Shown: positions 63,496 through 64,000 of the stretch, one piece after another
Layout of the letters: every line of letters starts with the position of its first letter
Position numbering within the stretch: position 1 is the stretch's first letter
Assembly (NCBI GenBank): GCA_028583405.1
Contig: CM053256.1
Coordinates: 23,099,325-23,163,324 of the forward strand
Length of the DNA: 64,000 nt
Direction: 5' to 3'
From: Pogonophryne albipinna
Lineage: Eukaryota; Chordata; Actinopteri; Perciformes; Artedidraconidae
The notes under the pieces: model-generated
Told to the model about the DNA's origin: nothing
Database searches by the model: none
The model's input: only the letters and a program-made list of their open reading frames with translations
Translations under genes and position numbers: made by a program

Positions 63496-64000
63496 ACATT
63501 TTCTGACTGTCTCTTTGATTAGATTAGAAATGCCTTATCGATCTCAAATTGGAAAATTGTGTTGCTACAGCAGCATGCAAAGCATTGCACGAGTTAAAAT
63601 GTATAGAACAGTAGAAAATATACATCAACATTTTTAAATGAACAGCATATATAATATTTACATTCTAAATAAAAAATATACATAAAATAGGATACTATGC
63701 ACATACATTGTATTTGTGTACAGTTTTTTAAAAATAAAAATGAAGTCCGGTAGAGTTTGTAGCAGGATCTCCATGCATCCAAAAAGTCACCGTGCAGTGA
63801 CATTGACATATTTGAACCTGCTATAAATATGCTGGACCAGGAAGAGCGTCATAATGATGGAAGAATTGGTAACAACAGTAACATAAAAAAAAGCTACTCT
63901 CGGGATTTCCATCTGCAAAATCCTGCTATTCAATTACCATGGACATCAGCTGAACCAACTTCAGCACACTAAAGAACACCTCTGTCATTTCAGTTTAGAG
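63496..64000. other. Downstream of emc2
   Basis: AT-rich intergenic sequence after the emc2 poly(A) signals. No gene seen. Confidence 0.6.

Overview
This is vertebrate nuclear DNA, almost certainly from a ray-finned (teleost) fish and by its repeat content probably a percomorph; the species is inference. Reasons: multi-exon genes with GT-AG introns, very long TG/CA microsatellites, a CR1/L2-type LINE, and many small hAT-like and Harbinger-like DNA transposons of the kinds that crowd fish introns. There are no operons, rRNA genes, functional tRNA genes or CRISPR arrays.

The window carries two housekeeping genes arranged head to head. eif3e (translation initiation factor 3 subunit E) lies on the minus strand: nine coding exons between 20969 and 821 encode residues 1-318, and its 3' exons (about 127 codons) lie beyond the left edge. 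emc2 (ER membrane protein complex subunit 2) lies on the plus strand: eleven coding exons between 32781 and 62988 splice in frame to a complete 297-residue protein. The two start codons are 11.8 kb apart, and each sits inside an AAGATGGCG motif resembling a YY1 site. The eif3e/emc2 neighbourhood matches what is known in mammals.

The intergenic space (20970-32780) holds a long open LINE reverse-transcriptase reading frame (21495-23525), a fish MITE split by a tRNA-derived SINE (26020-26660) and a Harbinger-like element with a Myb/SANT-like remnant (28948-29527). The introns are a record of transposition. Several elements have readable target-site duplications (TSDs): hAT copies at 2557-5399 (with a second element nested inside), 8692-9735, 36836-37607 and 51095-51600; a Harbinger-type element at 12947-14232; and a CAGTGTTTCCCC-ended element at 34572-36094 that splits a SINE. 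At least seven copies of one MITE family ending in GGGGCCCTATT recur through the window. Simple sequence includes a (TG)125 tract, a (CA)64 tract and several pure C runs up to 24 nt.

Functionally the genes are independent: eIF3e is a PCI-domain subunit of a translation initiation complex, and EMC2 is the cytosolic TPR scaffold of the membrane-protein insertase EMC. I found no evidence of a new multi-gene system. The most unusual items are a perfect 26-bp hairpin in the nested transposon, an open frame at 60010-60384 containing an internal protein repeat, and the layered transposon insertions.
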